From Streptomyces benahoarensis (GTDB lineage Bacteria > Actinomycetota > Actinomycetes > Streptomycetales > Streptomycetaceae), in contig NZ_VKJP01000012.1 of assembly GCF_007280575.1 (NCBI RefSeq), positions 1 to 49,635 of the forward strand: DNA of 49,635 nucleotides, written 5' to 3'. Position 1 is the first letter of the stretch, and every line of letters begins with the position of its first letter. The notes beneath the pieces are model-generated. The model did no database searches and was not told the origin of the DNA. It saw only the letters and a list, made by a program, of their open reading frames with translations. Below, in pieces: positions 26,301 to 33,873 of this stretch. A program made the position numbers and the translations under genes.

Positions 26301-29300
26301 CGCCCGCATCGTCCCCGTCGCGGAACTGCGGTTTCGCGCCACGCGGCGCCTCGACGACCGCGCCGTTGCCGAACGGCAGCTCCCTCTGGTGGGGCCCCAA
26401 CTCGCCCCCGCTGCCGCCCAGCAGCCGCGGGCGTTCCTTGAGCGAGGCGGTGAGCAGATCGTCCAGGCGGGCGCCGATCACGTCCGGGTCCAGGCCGTGC
26501 GCCCGGAAGGCGTCCCGGGCGAGGCCGAGCCGGTGGACCGCCGCCTCGTGGTCGAGCCTCGCGTGCTCGCCGACGCTGAGAGGGCTGTCGGAGCCCCCGG
26601 CGTCGTTGCCGCCCTCGGTGTCGAGGCGGAACTGCGCCTGGTCCAGCCGCTTCTGCGCCCGCTCGACCTCGATCCACGCGTCGACCCGGGCCCGGACGAC
26701 GTCCTCGGAGTCGCCGGGCCGCCGGAAGACGTCCAGCCGGGCCTCGGACTCCCGGGCCCATATCGCGTCCAGCTCCGCGCCGGTGGGACGGGAGATGTGC
26801 GGGGCGGGGATGCTGCCCTCGGGGAGCTTGCCCATGGCCTTGGCGCTCAGGCCGGAGGTGGGGCCGTCGTCCATGTGGAGGCCGTCGACGGACGTGCTGA
26901 GGTCGTCCACGACGCCGCCCGCCGGGGCGGGCGCAGGACCGTCCCAACTGCCGGGCTTCGGCAGGCTGCTGAACTCCTCCGCGTTGTGCAGGACGCCGCC
27001 CCGCAGGTCGGCGGCGATGTGGGTGAAGCCGGTGCCGCTCCAGCTCTTCTCCAGCAGCTTCTCGCCGCCCGCGCCCGTGAACGTCACCCCGACGCTGTTG
27101 CCGTCGAGGTGGTGGGTGACGGTGATGGTGAGGCTGTCGGGCGAGCCCGGCTTGTCGACGGTGAAGGTCTTGACCAGCCCTTCCTCGCTGACCGACGGAC
27201 GCACGGTGACGTCCTCGAAGCCGCTCCAGCGGACGATGGAGGACTGGTCGAAGGCGCGGCCGAAGTCGTCGAAGGCGGCGCCCGACGGCAGGCCCGGCCA
27301 CTCCGCCTTGATGACGGCGGCGAAATCGTCCGGGGAGATCGCCTCGGCCCGCACCGGCACGATCGTCAGGCCGCTGCCCGGATCGGTACGGGACGGGCCG
27401 GTGCGCACCAGCGTCGTCGGGGAGAGGGTGATCTCCCACTGGTCGGGGCTGCGCGGCGCCGGGTGCGCGCCGTGGTCGAAGTGCGGCGGGTACGCCATCG
27501 CGAGCTTGCCGTGATCGGCCGGGACCTGGATCTCGAAGACGACGCGGTTGCTCACCACCCCGTTCTTCGCCCACTCGGGCTGGAAATCGAAGGTGTTGGA
27601 CGTCGAGATCGGCAGGCGCTCGGTGAAGGTGTCCGCCGCCTGGGAGGCGGGGTCCATCGAGACGCCGCGGTAGACGGTCAACTCCTTGTTGGGGCCCTCG
27701 AACAGCAGGTCCTGCGTGACGCGGTGGAAGTCCTCCACCTTGGCGAGCAGGGCGCCGTCCTCCAGCTTCGAGGGGATGACGAAACCGCCGTAGCCGCGCT
27801 TGGAGGTGAACGAGCCGCCGATGACGTCCCGCATCAGTGCCGCAACCTTGCCGTCGGCCTCGGCGCGCCCGAGGTGGACGTGGGCGACGTCGATGAGGGA
27901 GTTCCAGTTCTCCGCGTACCTGCCGTGGAGACCGGCGGCCGCGGGCGGGGCGTCGGTGTGCGGTGCCGGGACCGGCGGGGCGTCGTGGAAGGCGCCGTCG
28001 GACCAGGTGTAGCGCTGCGGACCGCCGGGCGACGCGACGACGATATGGCCGTCCTCGATCTTCACCGGCCAGGTGTGGCCACCGGCCGCGTCCAGCACCG
28101 GCGCCGCCGTCGACTTCCCCAGCTTCGACGTCGTACCGACCGTGATCCCGTCGAGCGGACCGCCGCGCAGCGCGATGCCCTCACCGGTCAGGGTCAGCCC
28201 GGCGAAGCCGCGCTGGTAGTGCCAGGTGCGGAGGGGGCTGCCGCCCGGCGCGTCCAGCAGCTGGACGTCGATCCGCGCGTCGGCGGCGCCGCCGTGGACG
28301 ACGAGGCGGTCCCCGAAGCCCTCGGCGCCCGCGAGCGTCGGCACCTGGCGGCGCGGGGCCTGGACCACCACACCGTCGAGGCCTGGGAGGTCCTTCTCGA
28401 AGCGGTTTTGGGCCGAGGCACCGCCGAGCAGCCGCGGGCGGTCGGCGAGGGAGAGGTCGTCCAGGGCGCGCAGTTCGTGCGCGACGGTGTCCGGGTCCAT
28501 GCCGAGCTGACGGAAGCTGTCGCGGGCGTGGCCGAGACGGTTGGCCGCCGCGTCGAGGTCGACCCGTGCCTGCTCGCCGACGGTCGGCCCGTCGGAACCG
28601 CCGTCCCCGCGGCCGCCGTTGACGTCGAAGTCCAGCTGTGCGTGGTCGAACTCCCGCTGCGCGCGCTGCACTTCGCCCCAGGCGCCGACCCGCGCCCCGA
28701 CCACGTCGTCCGACGCGCCGGGGCTGCGGAAGACATCGAGGCGGGCGTCGGACTCCCGGGCCCAGATCGCGTCCAGCTCCGCGCCGGAGGGCCGGGACGG
28801 GGCGCCGTGACCGCCGGGCAGATGCGCGTCGAGCGGACCGGTGCCCTCCGGGAGCGTGCCGGTGGCGCCGCCGACCGGGCCCCGCACGCCGTCCGCGTCG
28901 ACGGCACCGGGGGAGTGCGGGATCTCCGTGGGCGGGGTGCCGTGCCAGCCGTCGGGCAGCGGCAGTGGCTTCATCACCTCGTTGTTGTGCAGGACGTCGC
29001 CCCGCAGGTCCTGCCCGAGACCGCGGAACTTCTGCTGGTCGAAGGTCCGGTCGGAGAGGACCGTGCCGTCGGCGTCGGTGAAGGTCAGACGGACGGACTC
29101 CTGCTCCGGCAGATGGGTGATGCCGATGGTGAGGTCGCCGGAGTGGCCGGGCTTGGAGACGGTGACCGTCCGCACCAGGCCGTCCCCGCTCAGCTCGGCG
29201 CGGGCGGCGACGCCCTCCAGCCCCTCCCAGCGGCCGATCGCGCCCGGGTCGAAGGCGCGGCCGATGTCGTCGAAGGCGGTGCTCGACGGGAAGCCGGCCC

Positions 29301-32300
29301 ACTCCTCCTTGATGAACGTGCCGAAGTCGTCCGGGGAGATCGCCTCGGCGCGCACCGGCACGATCGTCAGGCCGCTGCCCGGATCGATGCGGTTGGGCCC
29401 GGTACGCACCAGCGTCGTCGGCGGGAGGGTGACCTCCCACTGGTCGCTCTTGGGGGGCGTGGTGCCCGCGCCGGCGTGGTCGTAGTGCGGCGGGTACGAC
29501 ATGGCGAGCTTGCCGTGGTCGGCGGGGACGTCGATCTCGAAGACGACGCGGTTGCTCACCACCCCGTTCCTCGCCCACACCGGCTGGAACTCGAAGGTGT
29601 TGGATGTCGAGATCGGCAGCCGTTCGAGGAAGGTGTCCACCGTCTGGGCCGCCGGTTCCATCGACACACCGCGGTAGACGGTGATCCGCTCGTTGGCGCC
29701 CTTGAACAGCAGGTCCTGGGTGACGTCGTGGAACTTCTTCGTGTGGCCGACCAGGTCGCCGCGCTCCAGGGCCTCGGGGTCGACGAAACCGCCGTAGCCG
29801 CGCTTGCCGGTGAACCCGCCCCCTATGACCTTGGACATCATCGCGTCGACCGTCTTGTTGACGGCGGCCTCGCCCAGGTGCACATGGGCCAGGTCGACGA
29901 GCTTGCCCCAGTTCGCGGCGGTGTCGCCGCTCAGGCCCGCGGCGGCCGGGGGCGGGTCGGTGTGCGGCGCCGGGAGCGGCGGGCCCTCCTGGAAGGCGCC
30001 CGACCAGTGGTAGCGCTGCGGCCCGGCAGGTGAGGCGATGGTGACCTCGTCTCCGTCGATCCTGACCAGCCAGGCGTGCCCGTCCGCACCGAGGGGTGGC
30101 GCGATCGACCCGTGCGGCCTTGCGGTGGTGGGGAGGGTGGCGCCGTCGAAGAAACCGCCGCGCAGGACGAAGTCCTCGCCGCTGAGGGCGAGCCCGAAGC
30201 CGCGCTGGTAGTGCCAGGTGCGGACGGGGCTGCCGCCCGGCGCGTCCAGCAGCTGGACGCTGAACTGCTGGTCGCCCGCCCCGCCGTGGACGACGAGGCG
30301 GTCCCCGAGGGCACCGGCGTCGACGACGTCCGGGGCCGCGCCGCGCGGCGCGCGCACCACCGCGCCCTCCACACCGGGCAGCGCCTTCTCGAACCGGCCG
30401 CTCGGCGTCGCACCGCCGAGGAGCCGCGGACGCTCCTTCAGCGACGCGGCGTCCAGCGCGTCGAGCTTCCGGGTCACGTCGTGCGGGTCCATGCCGTGCG
30501 CCCGGAACGCGTTCTCGGCGTCGCCCAGGGCCTTCTCGGTGGCCTGGAAGTCGGCCAGCGCCTGCTCGCCGACGGACGGGCCCGACGACGGGCCGTCGAT
30601 CCGGCCCCCGACCGCGTCCAGATGTCCCTTCGCCGCCGTGTGGTCGATCCGTGCCTGCCGCACCCGGTCCCAGGCGCCCAGCCGTGCCTCCAGGTCGCCG
30701 GGGAGGTCGCCCGGCTTGCGGAACACGTCCACCTTGGCGAGCGCCTCGTCCTTCCACTGCGCGAACGGGTCGGGCGCCTTGCCTTTGCCGCCGGTCCCGG
30801 CCCCGTCCGGCCCGCCGACGCTCACGCCGTCGGCCTTCCCGTGCGGCGCGCCCGGCGTGGGCGTGTGCGGGGCGGCCGGGCGGACGACTCCGGCGCCCGG
30901 TACGTCGATGCCCCCCGCGGTGTGCGCGACCACCGGCGTGGTCGCGCCGTCCAGCGCGGTGATGCCGTGCCCGGGCGTTCCGGTGCCGGGAACCTCCGGC
31001 AGCTTCGGTTCCGGCACGGCGGTGGTCGCCCCGGTCGCCGGGGTCTCCACCGGGTGGCCCGGCACGGCGCCCGGCCCGTCGAGCGCGCCGTGGCCGGGCG
31101 CGGGCGCCGGAACGGTCCGCTCGCCGAGCCCGGCGAGATCGCCGCCGAACCCGCCCTGCGGCGTGCGCACCGGACCGCCCGCCACGGGCACATCGGCGTG
31201 GGCCGCGGCGGCGGGCGGCGGGGTGACGCCGTGCGCGGTGGTGCCCGTCGTCGGCGGGGTGACGCCGTGGGGGGCGACGGTCGGCGGGGTGATGCCGGAG
31301 ACGTCCACCCCGGCGCCGATACCGCGGCCCGCGCCGACGTCGGCGATCTTCCCGGCGCCCGCGTTGACGGCGGCGCCGGGCACCTCGGTGTGGGTCAGCC
31401 CGTGCACCGGGCCCGGCGTCACCGAGCCGGTGGCCGGGAGATGGATCGCGCCCGGCGCGGTCACCCCGGGCGCGGTGGTGCCCGTCGTGGGCAGGTCGAT
31501 ACGGCCGACGGACGGCGTGGACACCGGCGTGTGCGCCCCGGTGGCCGGGACGTCGAGATGCCCGACGGTGGGCATCGACCCCGGCGTCAGGGAGCCGGTG
31601 TGCAGCTCGAAGGTCCCGGCGGTGGGCACGCTCGGCGTCTCGACGTGGCCGAGGTCGACCAGGCCCGCGGACGAGCCGTGCGGCGCCGCGGCCGACGGCG
31701 ACGGCAGATCGAAGGAACGCAGCGACGGCACGTCCGCGATCCGCGCGCCCGACCCGATGGTGCCCAGATCGCCCAGGTTGCCGGAGAAGTTGAAGTGCCC
31801 GCCGGAGACGGACCCCAGACCGTGTCCGCCCAGCCCCGTCGTGCCGCCCGGCGCCGCCACCCCGGACAGCCCGCCCTGCGGCGAGAGGTGCGAGACGGGG
31901 CCCGCGGTCGGCAGATCGCCGAGCACCCCGGAGTGACCGAGGTTCGACAGCCCGCCGAGCGACGAGTCGAGCCCGCCCACCCCCTGCATCGACGGCAGGT
32001 TCAGCCCGCCGTGCAGCCCGCCGAGGCCCTGGACCGACGGCATGGAGATGCCTCCGTGCAGCCCGCCGCCCATGCCCTGGAGCGAGGGCATCGACAGATG
32101 AGGGGTGCTCAGCCCGGCCACCGAACCGTCGAAATGCATCGCCGGCGGGGCGCCCACCCCGTGCGTCGACAGTGACGGCGAGAACGACCCGGGCCCGGCG
32201 AAGTTCCCGGTCCGCATCACCGTGAGGTCGCCGATCGGGTCGATGTGCACCGACGGGATGCCCCCGCCGCCCGCGCCCGCGAGGTGGTTGATCGGCCCGG

Positions 32301-33582
32301 CGCCGCCCAGCAGCCGCCCGCCCGCACCGACAGCGCCGAAGCGGTACTTGCCGAACACCCCGCGGTCGATGAAACCGATCTTGAGCGCCTTGCCGATGCC
32401 CAGCGCCTGGATCTCGGCGGCGTCCACCGGCAGGATCAGCCGCAGCGCCTTGAAGCCGGACAGGCCGTTGACGACCGACTTGCCCCCGGCGAGCAGCCCG
32501 GAGCCGATCCACTTGGCGGCGTTGCCGATGCCCTTCATCCCGCCGTACGCCAACGCCCCGGCGATGTGCAGCCCGTTGATGCCCTGCGGCAGCATCAGCG
32601 GCAGCGCCTTGAACGGCGTGACGATGTGGAACGAGCCGTTCATGCCGGTGAAGATCCGGCCGCCGAACCCGGGGATCTTGGTGAACGGGGTGTGCGTCCA
32701 CAGGCCGTTCAGGCCCCGGCTCCAACTCGCCGCGCCCCGCGCGAAGTCCTTCGCGCCGAAGAACAGATGCAGCGACATGTTGAGGATGTTGCGCCCGGTG
32801 AAGACGTTCTTGAACGACGTGAACGCCGTCTTGATGCCGCCGATGCCCTTGGCGGCCAGCCCCCGCAGGCTCTGGAAGACCTTGGTGATCTGCAGGCCCT
32901 TGGTGCTGGGGGCGATCATGCCGAGCCCGGCCAGCAGCAGGTCCAGCGCGCTGGCGTCACCGTTGGCGAAGTCCACCGCGGTCTTGATGAAGATGGCGAC
33001 GTTCAGCGCGACGGCGAACAGCGCCACCGGACCGCCCACGATGATCGCGGGGATGATCAGGATGATCGCCAGCCAGCTGAGCGCCTTCATGATCTCGTCG
33101 CAGGCGTCGATCGGCGAGGCGATCTTGTCACCGGCGTCCCGCACCGCCCGCGCCGCCGTCTTCGACGCCTCCCGCTGGACGTCCCCGGCGTCCTTCGCCG
33201 TCGACTTCAGCGAGTCGCGGCCGTCCTCGTCGTCCTCGGACAGCCCCTTGGCCTGCTGGAGCGCGGTGTCCGCCCGGCCCTGCTGCTCCTCCATGACCGC
33301 CTGGTACGTCCGCAGCGCGTTCTGCACGTCCTGCTGCGCCTCGCGGAACGTCGAGACGAAGTGGCGCAGTTTGCCGTCGATGACCTCACGCAGCGCGTCA
33401 CCGGTCTTGCCGACGAAGGCGCCGTCCGTGGTGTTCTTCACCTCGGTGAGCCCGTTGTCGATCTTGTCGGCGAGGTCGACCAGCTCCTGCTGGGACGCGA
33501 TGACCTCCCGGATCCTGGCCGCGTCACCCGGTGTCGGGTCCGAGTCCAGGCCCAGGGCGCTCCAGTCCGTTTCGCGGGGCAA
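20371..33582 (-). CDS. Giant T7SS-linked protein with three tandem ADP-ribosyltransferase modules, 4,403 aa
   Basis: Unbroken 13.2-kb frame. The N-terminus (1-120) is a WXG/T7SS-signal-like helical domain (DWSALGLDSDPTPGDAARI; FVGKTGDALREVI), followed by a hydrophobic stretch at 167-203. A Gly/His/Pro/Thr-rich repetitive region covers about 430-930. Three ~670-residue modules follow at about 940-1605, 1606-2275 and 2276-2915. Each has a helical header, a beta-rich part ending GPQRY.W, and an ADP-ribosyltransferase domain with R (1304, 1972, 2645 in YRGVSM), STS (1325, 1993, 2666) and QWE (1381, 2048, 2723). A fourth header at about 2916-3010 has no enzyme. Residues 3030-4200 are beta-strand repeats rich in DG, W and R; 4200-4370 is Gly/Ala-rich and hydrophobic. 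The TTG start has AAGGAAGG 15-22 bases upstream, rather far. Toxin, effector or cell-surface role is open. Confidence 0.85.
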   Translation of the reverse strand: MPRETDWSALGLDSDPTPGDAARIREVIASQQELVDLADKIDNGLTEVKNTTDGAFVGKTGDALREVIDGKLRHFVSTFREAQQDVQNALRTYQAVMEEQQGRADTALQQAKGLSEDDEDGRDSLKSTAKDAGDVQREASKTAARAVRDAGDKIASPIDACDEIMKALSWLAIILIIPAIIVGGPVALFAVALNVAIFIKTAVDFANGDASALDLLLAGLGMIAPSTKGLQITKVFQSLRGLAAKGIGGIKTAFTSFKNVFTGRNILNMSLHLFFGAKDFARGAASWSRGLNGLWTHTPFTKIPGFGGRIFTGMNGSFHIVTPFKALPLMLPQGINGLHIAGALAYGGMKGIGNAAKWIGSGLLAGGKSVVNGLSGFKALRLILPVDAAEIQALGIGKALKIGFIDRGVFGKYRFGAVGAGGRLLGGAGPINHLAGAGGGGIPSVHIDPIGDLTVMRTGNFAGPGSFSPSLSTHGVGAPPAMHFDGSVAGLSTPHLSMPSLQGMGGGLHGGISMPSVQGLGGLHGGLNLPSMQGVGGLDSSLGGLSNLGHSGVLGDLPTAGPVSHLSPQGGLSGVAAPGGTTGLGGHGLGSVSGGHFNFSGNLGDLGTIGSGARIADVPSLRSFDLPSPSAAAPHGSSAGLVDLGHVETPSVPTAGTFELHTGSLTPGSMPTVGHLDVPATGAHTPVSTPSVGRIDLPTTGTTAPGVTAPGAIHLPATGSVTPGPVHGLTHTEVPGAAVNAGAGKIADVGAGRGIGAGVDVSGITPPTVAPHGVTPPTTGTTAHGVTPPPAAAAHADVPVAGGPVRTPQGGFGGDLAGLGERTVPAPAPGHGALDGPGAVPGHPVETPATGATTAVPEPKLPEVPGTGTPGHGITALDGATTPVVAHTAGGIDVPGAGVVRPAAPHTPTPGAPHGKADGVSVGGPDGAGTGGKGKAPDPFAQWKDEALAKVDVFRKPGDLPGDLEARLGAWDRVRQARIDHTAAKGHLDAVGGRIDGPSSGPSVGEQALADFQATEKALGDAENAFRAHGMDPHDVTRKLDALDAASLKERPRLLGGATPSGRFEKALPGVEGAVVRAPRGAAPDVVDAGALGDRLVVHGGAGDQQFSVQLLDAPGGSPVRTWHYQRGFGLALSGEDFVLRGGFFDGATLPTTARPHGSIAPPLGADGHAWLVRIDGDEVTIASPAGPQRYHWSGAFQEGPPLPAPHTDPPPAAAGLSGDTAANWGKLVDLAHVHLGEAAVNKTVDAMMSKVIGGGFTGKRGYGGFVDPEALERGDLVGHTKKFHDVTQDLLFKGANERITVYRGVSMEPAAQTVDTFLERLPISTSNTFEFQPVWARNGVVSNRVVFEIDVPADHGKLAMSYPPHYDHAGAGTTPPKSDQWEVTLPPTTLVRTGPNRIDPGSGLTIVPVRAEAISPDDFGTFIKEEWAGFPSSTAFDDIGRAFDPGAIGRWEGLEGVAARAELSGDGLVRTVTVSKPGHSGDLTIGITHLPEQESVRLTFTDADGTVLSDRTFDQQKFRGLGQDLRGDVLHNNEVMKPLPLPDGWHGTPPTEIPHSPGAVDADGVRGPVGGATGTLPEGTGPLDAHLPGGHGAPSRPSGAELDAIWARESDARLDVFRSPGASDDVVGARVGAWGEVQRAQREFDHAQLDFDVNGGRGDGGSDGPTVGEQARVDLDAAANRLGHARDSFRQLGMDPDTVAHELRALDDLSLADRPRLLGGASAQNRFEKDLPGLDGVVVQAPRRQVPTLAGAEGFGDRLVVHGGAADARIDVQLLDAPGGSPLRTWHYQRGFAGLTLTGEGIALRGGPLDGITVGTTSKLGKSTAAPVLDAAGGHTWPVKIEDGHIVVASPGGPQRYTWSDGAFHDAPPVPAPHTDAPPAAAGLHGRYAENWNSLIDVAHVHLGRAEADGKVAALMRDVIGGSFTSKRGYGGFVIPSKLEDGALLAKVEDFHRVTQDLLFEGPNKELTVYRGVSMDPASQAADTFTERLPISTSNTFDFQPEWAKNGVVSNRVVFEIQVPADHGKLAMAYPPHFDHGAHPAPRSPDQWEITLSPTTLVRTGPSRTDPGSGLTIVPVRAEAISPDDFAAVIKAEWPGLPSGAAFDDFGRAFDQSSIVRWSGFEDVTVRPSVSEEGLVKTFTVDKPGSPDSLTITVTHHLDGNSVGVTFTGAGGEKLLEKSWSGTGFTHIAADLRGGVLHNAEEFSSLPKPGSWDGPAPAPAGGVVDDLSTSVDGLHMDDGPTSGLSAKAMGKLPEGSIPAPHISRPTGAELDAIWARESEARLDVFRRPGDSEDVVRARVDAWIEVERAQKRLDQAQFRLDTEGGNDAGGSDSPLSVGEHARLDHEAAVHRLGLARDAFRAHGLDPDVIGARLDDLLTASLKERPRLLGGSGGELGPHQRELPFGNGAVVEAPRGAKPQFRDGDDAGGLLVMHAEDFSPRNKQFHVDLLDAPGGAVVRTWHYRVGLGNRLTPAGEDVVLRGGPLDGVTLTTTPHLDEPRPAPMVDAAGGHTWPVKYEDGRLVVATPSGPQRYTWSDGAFHDAPPVPAPHTDAPPAAAGLHGRYAENWNSLIDVAHVHLGRAEADGKVAALMRDVIGGSFTSKRGYGGFLNPGAATDHLLGTVRDFHRVTQDLLFEGPNKELTVYRGVSMDPASQAADTFTERLPISTSNTFDFQPEWASGLVLSNRVVFEIQVPADHAKLVMAYPPHYDHVAAGAPVPRSPDQWEITLPPTTLIRTGPARIESGLTVVPVRAEAIAPDDFAAVLREEWPGLPSGTAFDDFGRAFDQPSIVRWSGFEDVTVHPSLSEDGLVKTLTVSKPGHADDLTITVTHHPDGNSVDVTFTGPGGEKLLDKSWSGTGFTHIAADLRGNVLHNGEEFSSLPTPAGWEQQPHTPADHLAPGTGTRPTGAELDAAWVRESEARLDVFRRPGDSEDVVRARVDAWHDVQRAQIDLDQAQFRVDTEGGRVDGSSRGPSVGEQARADLHAAQARFGEARDAFRAHGMDPDAVRTRLDGLLDASLKERPRLVGGAGRSTRPSGTWHEMQDLEQAGVPAVHTPPETPAPTVHRTPTPGEHTVPVPPAHDPAPHGTPPPEAPAGTGGPREVALHTPEGLTLYRKVVETPEGHVLRFGDGTPVPGARVEAYGDHLRVSTTEGHQVFDQQGVHLHDLVKLTDADGATRFAHRPLTRPGGPAPAPSGPLHTADSTPLPGTDIAAHGDGFRVTDGTAVHVFDASGAHAFRALRLPDVPGAAGQSLRTYEHGAVDVLGADLQRAEGFTARTRPGGGFRVEDGDGGFRLVAEDGTATHVVTPEGTTFHVADGAGNHLYDAVRLADAPDGRFLRTGSDTLLDAHLNGTGVRVARQDDGGFRVNGSGPLRQGEFTGYRADGSLEKMRINVVHHGEPRPGHHVEVEFPAEPADGGDAAKATWKRIVPGSAERADTTAKWFDSGTVGEKGLAGGRVQLLSHSGAEVFERRPLPGGGHLDVQRPTGATGFARFGHQRSDWQEILADGTAGRHGHRHFGTSGRSWYDMDGATRVRHWRENPDGGHVLAELDRTPLTQGLTTRPTTWHRYDAEYGHLAQGERTWSPGRGWTDTLTDPRTGRTETVHERFGRLHADDNRRYVQREMAADGTLQRDWVSHSAHGKENAAGTTLKDGGFLETQRLMEQRPPSWVRQLLSSVEHRTFAGKGWLTADSGFQVHTWKYTPAGGDAPATTGVRLVGRDGSTLDIASDGTVVRATSTLSDGSKLTVGEVELPAGATPRDGYLPWSAGDDGLKGHRTFHPDDFTGTGGGDRGHGRLVWQDRYRPGATEGDWFTPGTAGEWRVAREGFADGTVVEYRTPPRAAAGDAVHAGPGDDWIRINQHGEIVARRDTWPGADGSGIEVTASGRPGAAEVTWEAGGESGVRVQSAGGGTGRYWDNASYQDFDPAGRLIRDHRVLDDGTFVDAWRVAGRDGEPPVWHWNKVDKDGHLLEFGDGVEGRIRTWTDARGNPLDDWRKGALWADRTGGAEGDLVQEIPPVPRSGSAFQDHFGDPPVRVREHRSTPDAEYTAGEWREFDNGVAVRTRTALDDGTFLESDAWNKQWRRYGGADGTTLLSERTMAGYVWEKDSFGRMTLVGRENDFRGWAAEYRGGSRMLREPNRFAWSKNVNGESLYTPFVQKAAGQALVEFIQEFTLDFTVGLIVNAVAAEISGREFSWTDVAKAAFGAAVGSTVKIGVSGLHNMAGRGGTLKTGMSNVDSGKPFARPPASDDTWASEWAGNEKVTRWRAGTYDFSVGITSGLVSGLITGTASAAIFGVYDANGNLVHLSGTDALREGGLGMASGLAGGLTFGAGKTLLQQSAAGRFYHRQGLVDLFLVGGISKFADKMFGGLVLTPELRKADPPWWQQPGPEPSDPAPHDPQESTS
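25759..25998. repeat. 240-bp repeat inside the giant gene, copy in module 3
   Basis: Identical to 27781-28020 except for one base, at an offset of 2,022 bp. The flanking module sequences are much less alike. It codes for the stretch from GPQRYTWSDGAFHDAPPVP to the start of GYGGF. Confidence 0.9.
27781..28020. repeat. 240-bp repeat inside the giant gene, copy in module 2
   Basis: Partner of 25759-25998 with a single mismatch. A second near-identical block (25592-25709 against about 27612-27729) covers the ADP-ribosyltransferase arginine region. The corresponding part of module 1 (about 29780-30020) is clearly diverged. Confidence 0.9.
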
Positions 33583-33736
33583 CGACGGTACCGGCCTTCC
33601 TTGAACGGCTGCCGCGGGCGGCGCGGCAGGGTGGTGCGGGTGGGGTGCGGTGCGGGCAGTACGGGCAGCTCGGGCGGGTGCGGGCCCCGTGTCCGCCGGA
33701 GAGGGGTCCGGCGTGGAGAAGGGCCCGTACGCATAA

Positions 33737-33817
33737 CACGCACCACAGGGCCGGGAGGTTCACCGTCCCGCGCGGTAATTCCGCTTCCGGGTGAACCATC
33801 CGGCCCGCCCGTGCGTG
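33737..33817. promoter_or_regulatory. Divergent promoter pair in a long inverted repeat
   Basis: Reading outward from the centre, each side has GGTGAACC, two bases, CCGGCCC, four bases, GTGCGTG. The plus-strand half is 33790-33817; the minus-strand half is 33764 down to 33737. The halves match at 22 of 28 positions with identical spacing. TGAAC and CGTG are 17 bp apart in both directions, which fits the -35/-10 layout of ECF sigma promoters. The 25-bp centre holds another small inverted repeat (GCGG TAATT CCGC). The rest of the 291-bp gap 33583-33873 shows no gene. Confidence 0.6.
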
Positions 33818-33873
33818 AGAGGAGTGCAAGGTATTGCTTCCCCGTCGCCCGGCCGCAGGCCCCAGAGGTGCCC

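Noticed and set aside
25592..30020. The repeats inside the giant gene as a CRISPR or mobile-element array
   Set aside because: The repeats are in-frame protein modules about 2 kb long with no spacer pattern, terminal inverted repeats or transposase.
20395..30033. A 3,212-codon open frame on the plus strand opposite the giant gene
   Set aside because: It is an antisense shadow of a very GC-rich gene: Arg/Val/Gly/His-rich, no ribosome binding site, no domain, while the minus-strand frame has repeated, recognisable domains.
16771..33582. A classical Rhs toxin with a C-terminal toxin tip and immunity gene
   Set aside because: No RHS core signature (such as RYDxxGRL repeats leading to a DPxG-type cleavage motif) was seen, the ART units are internal and no small immunity gene follows.
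32245..33873. Upstream extension of the 313-residue WXG-like protein to 856 residues
   Set aside because: The extra part is antisense to the giant gene and its promoter region; ATG at 33874 has a ribosome binding site and starts a family-like helical domain.
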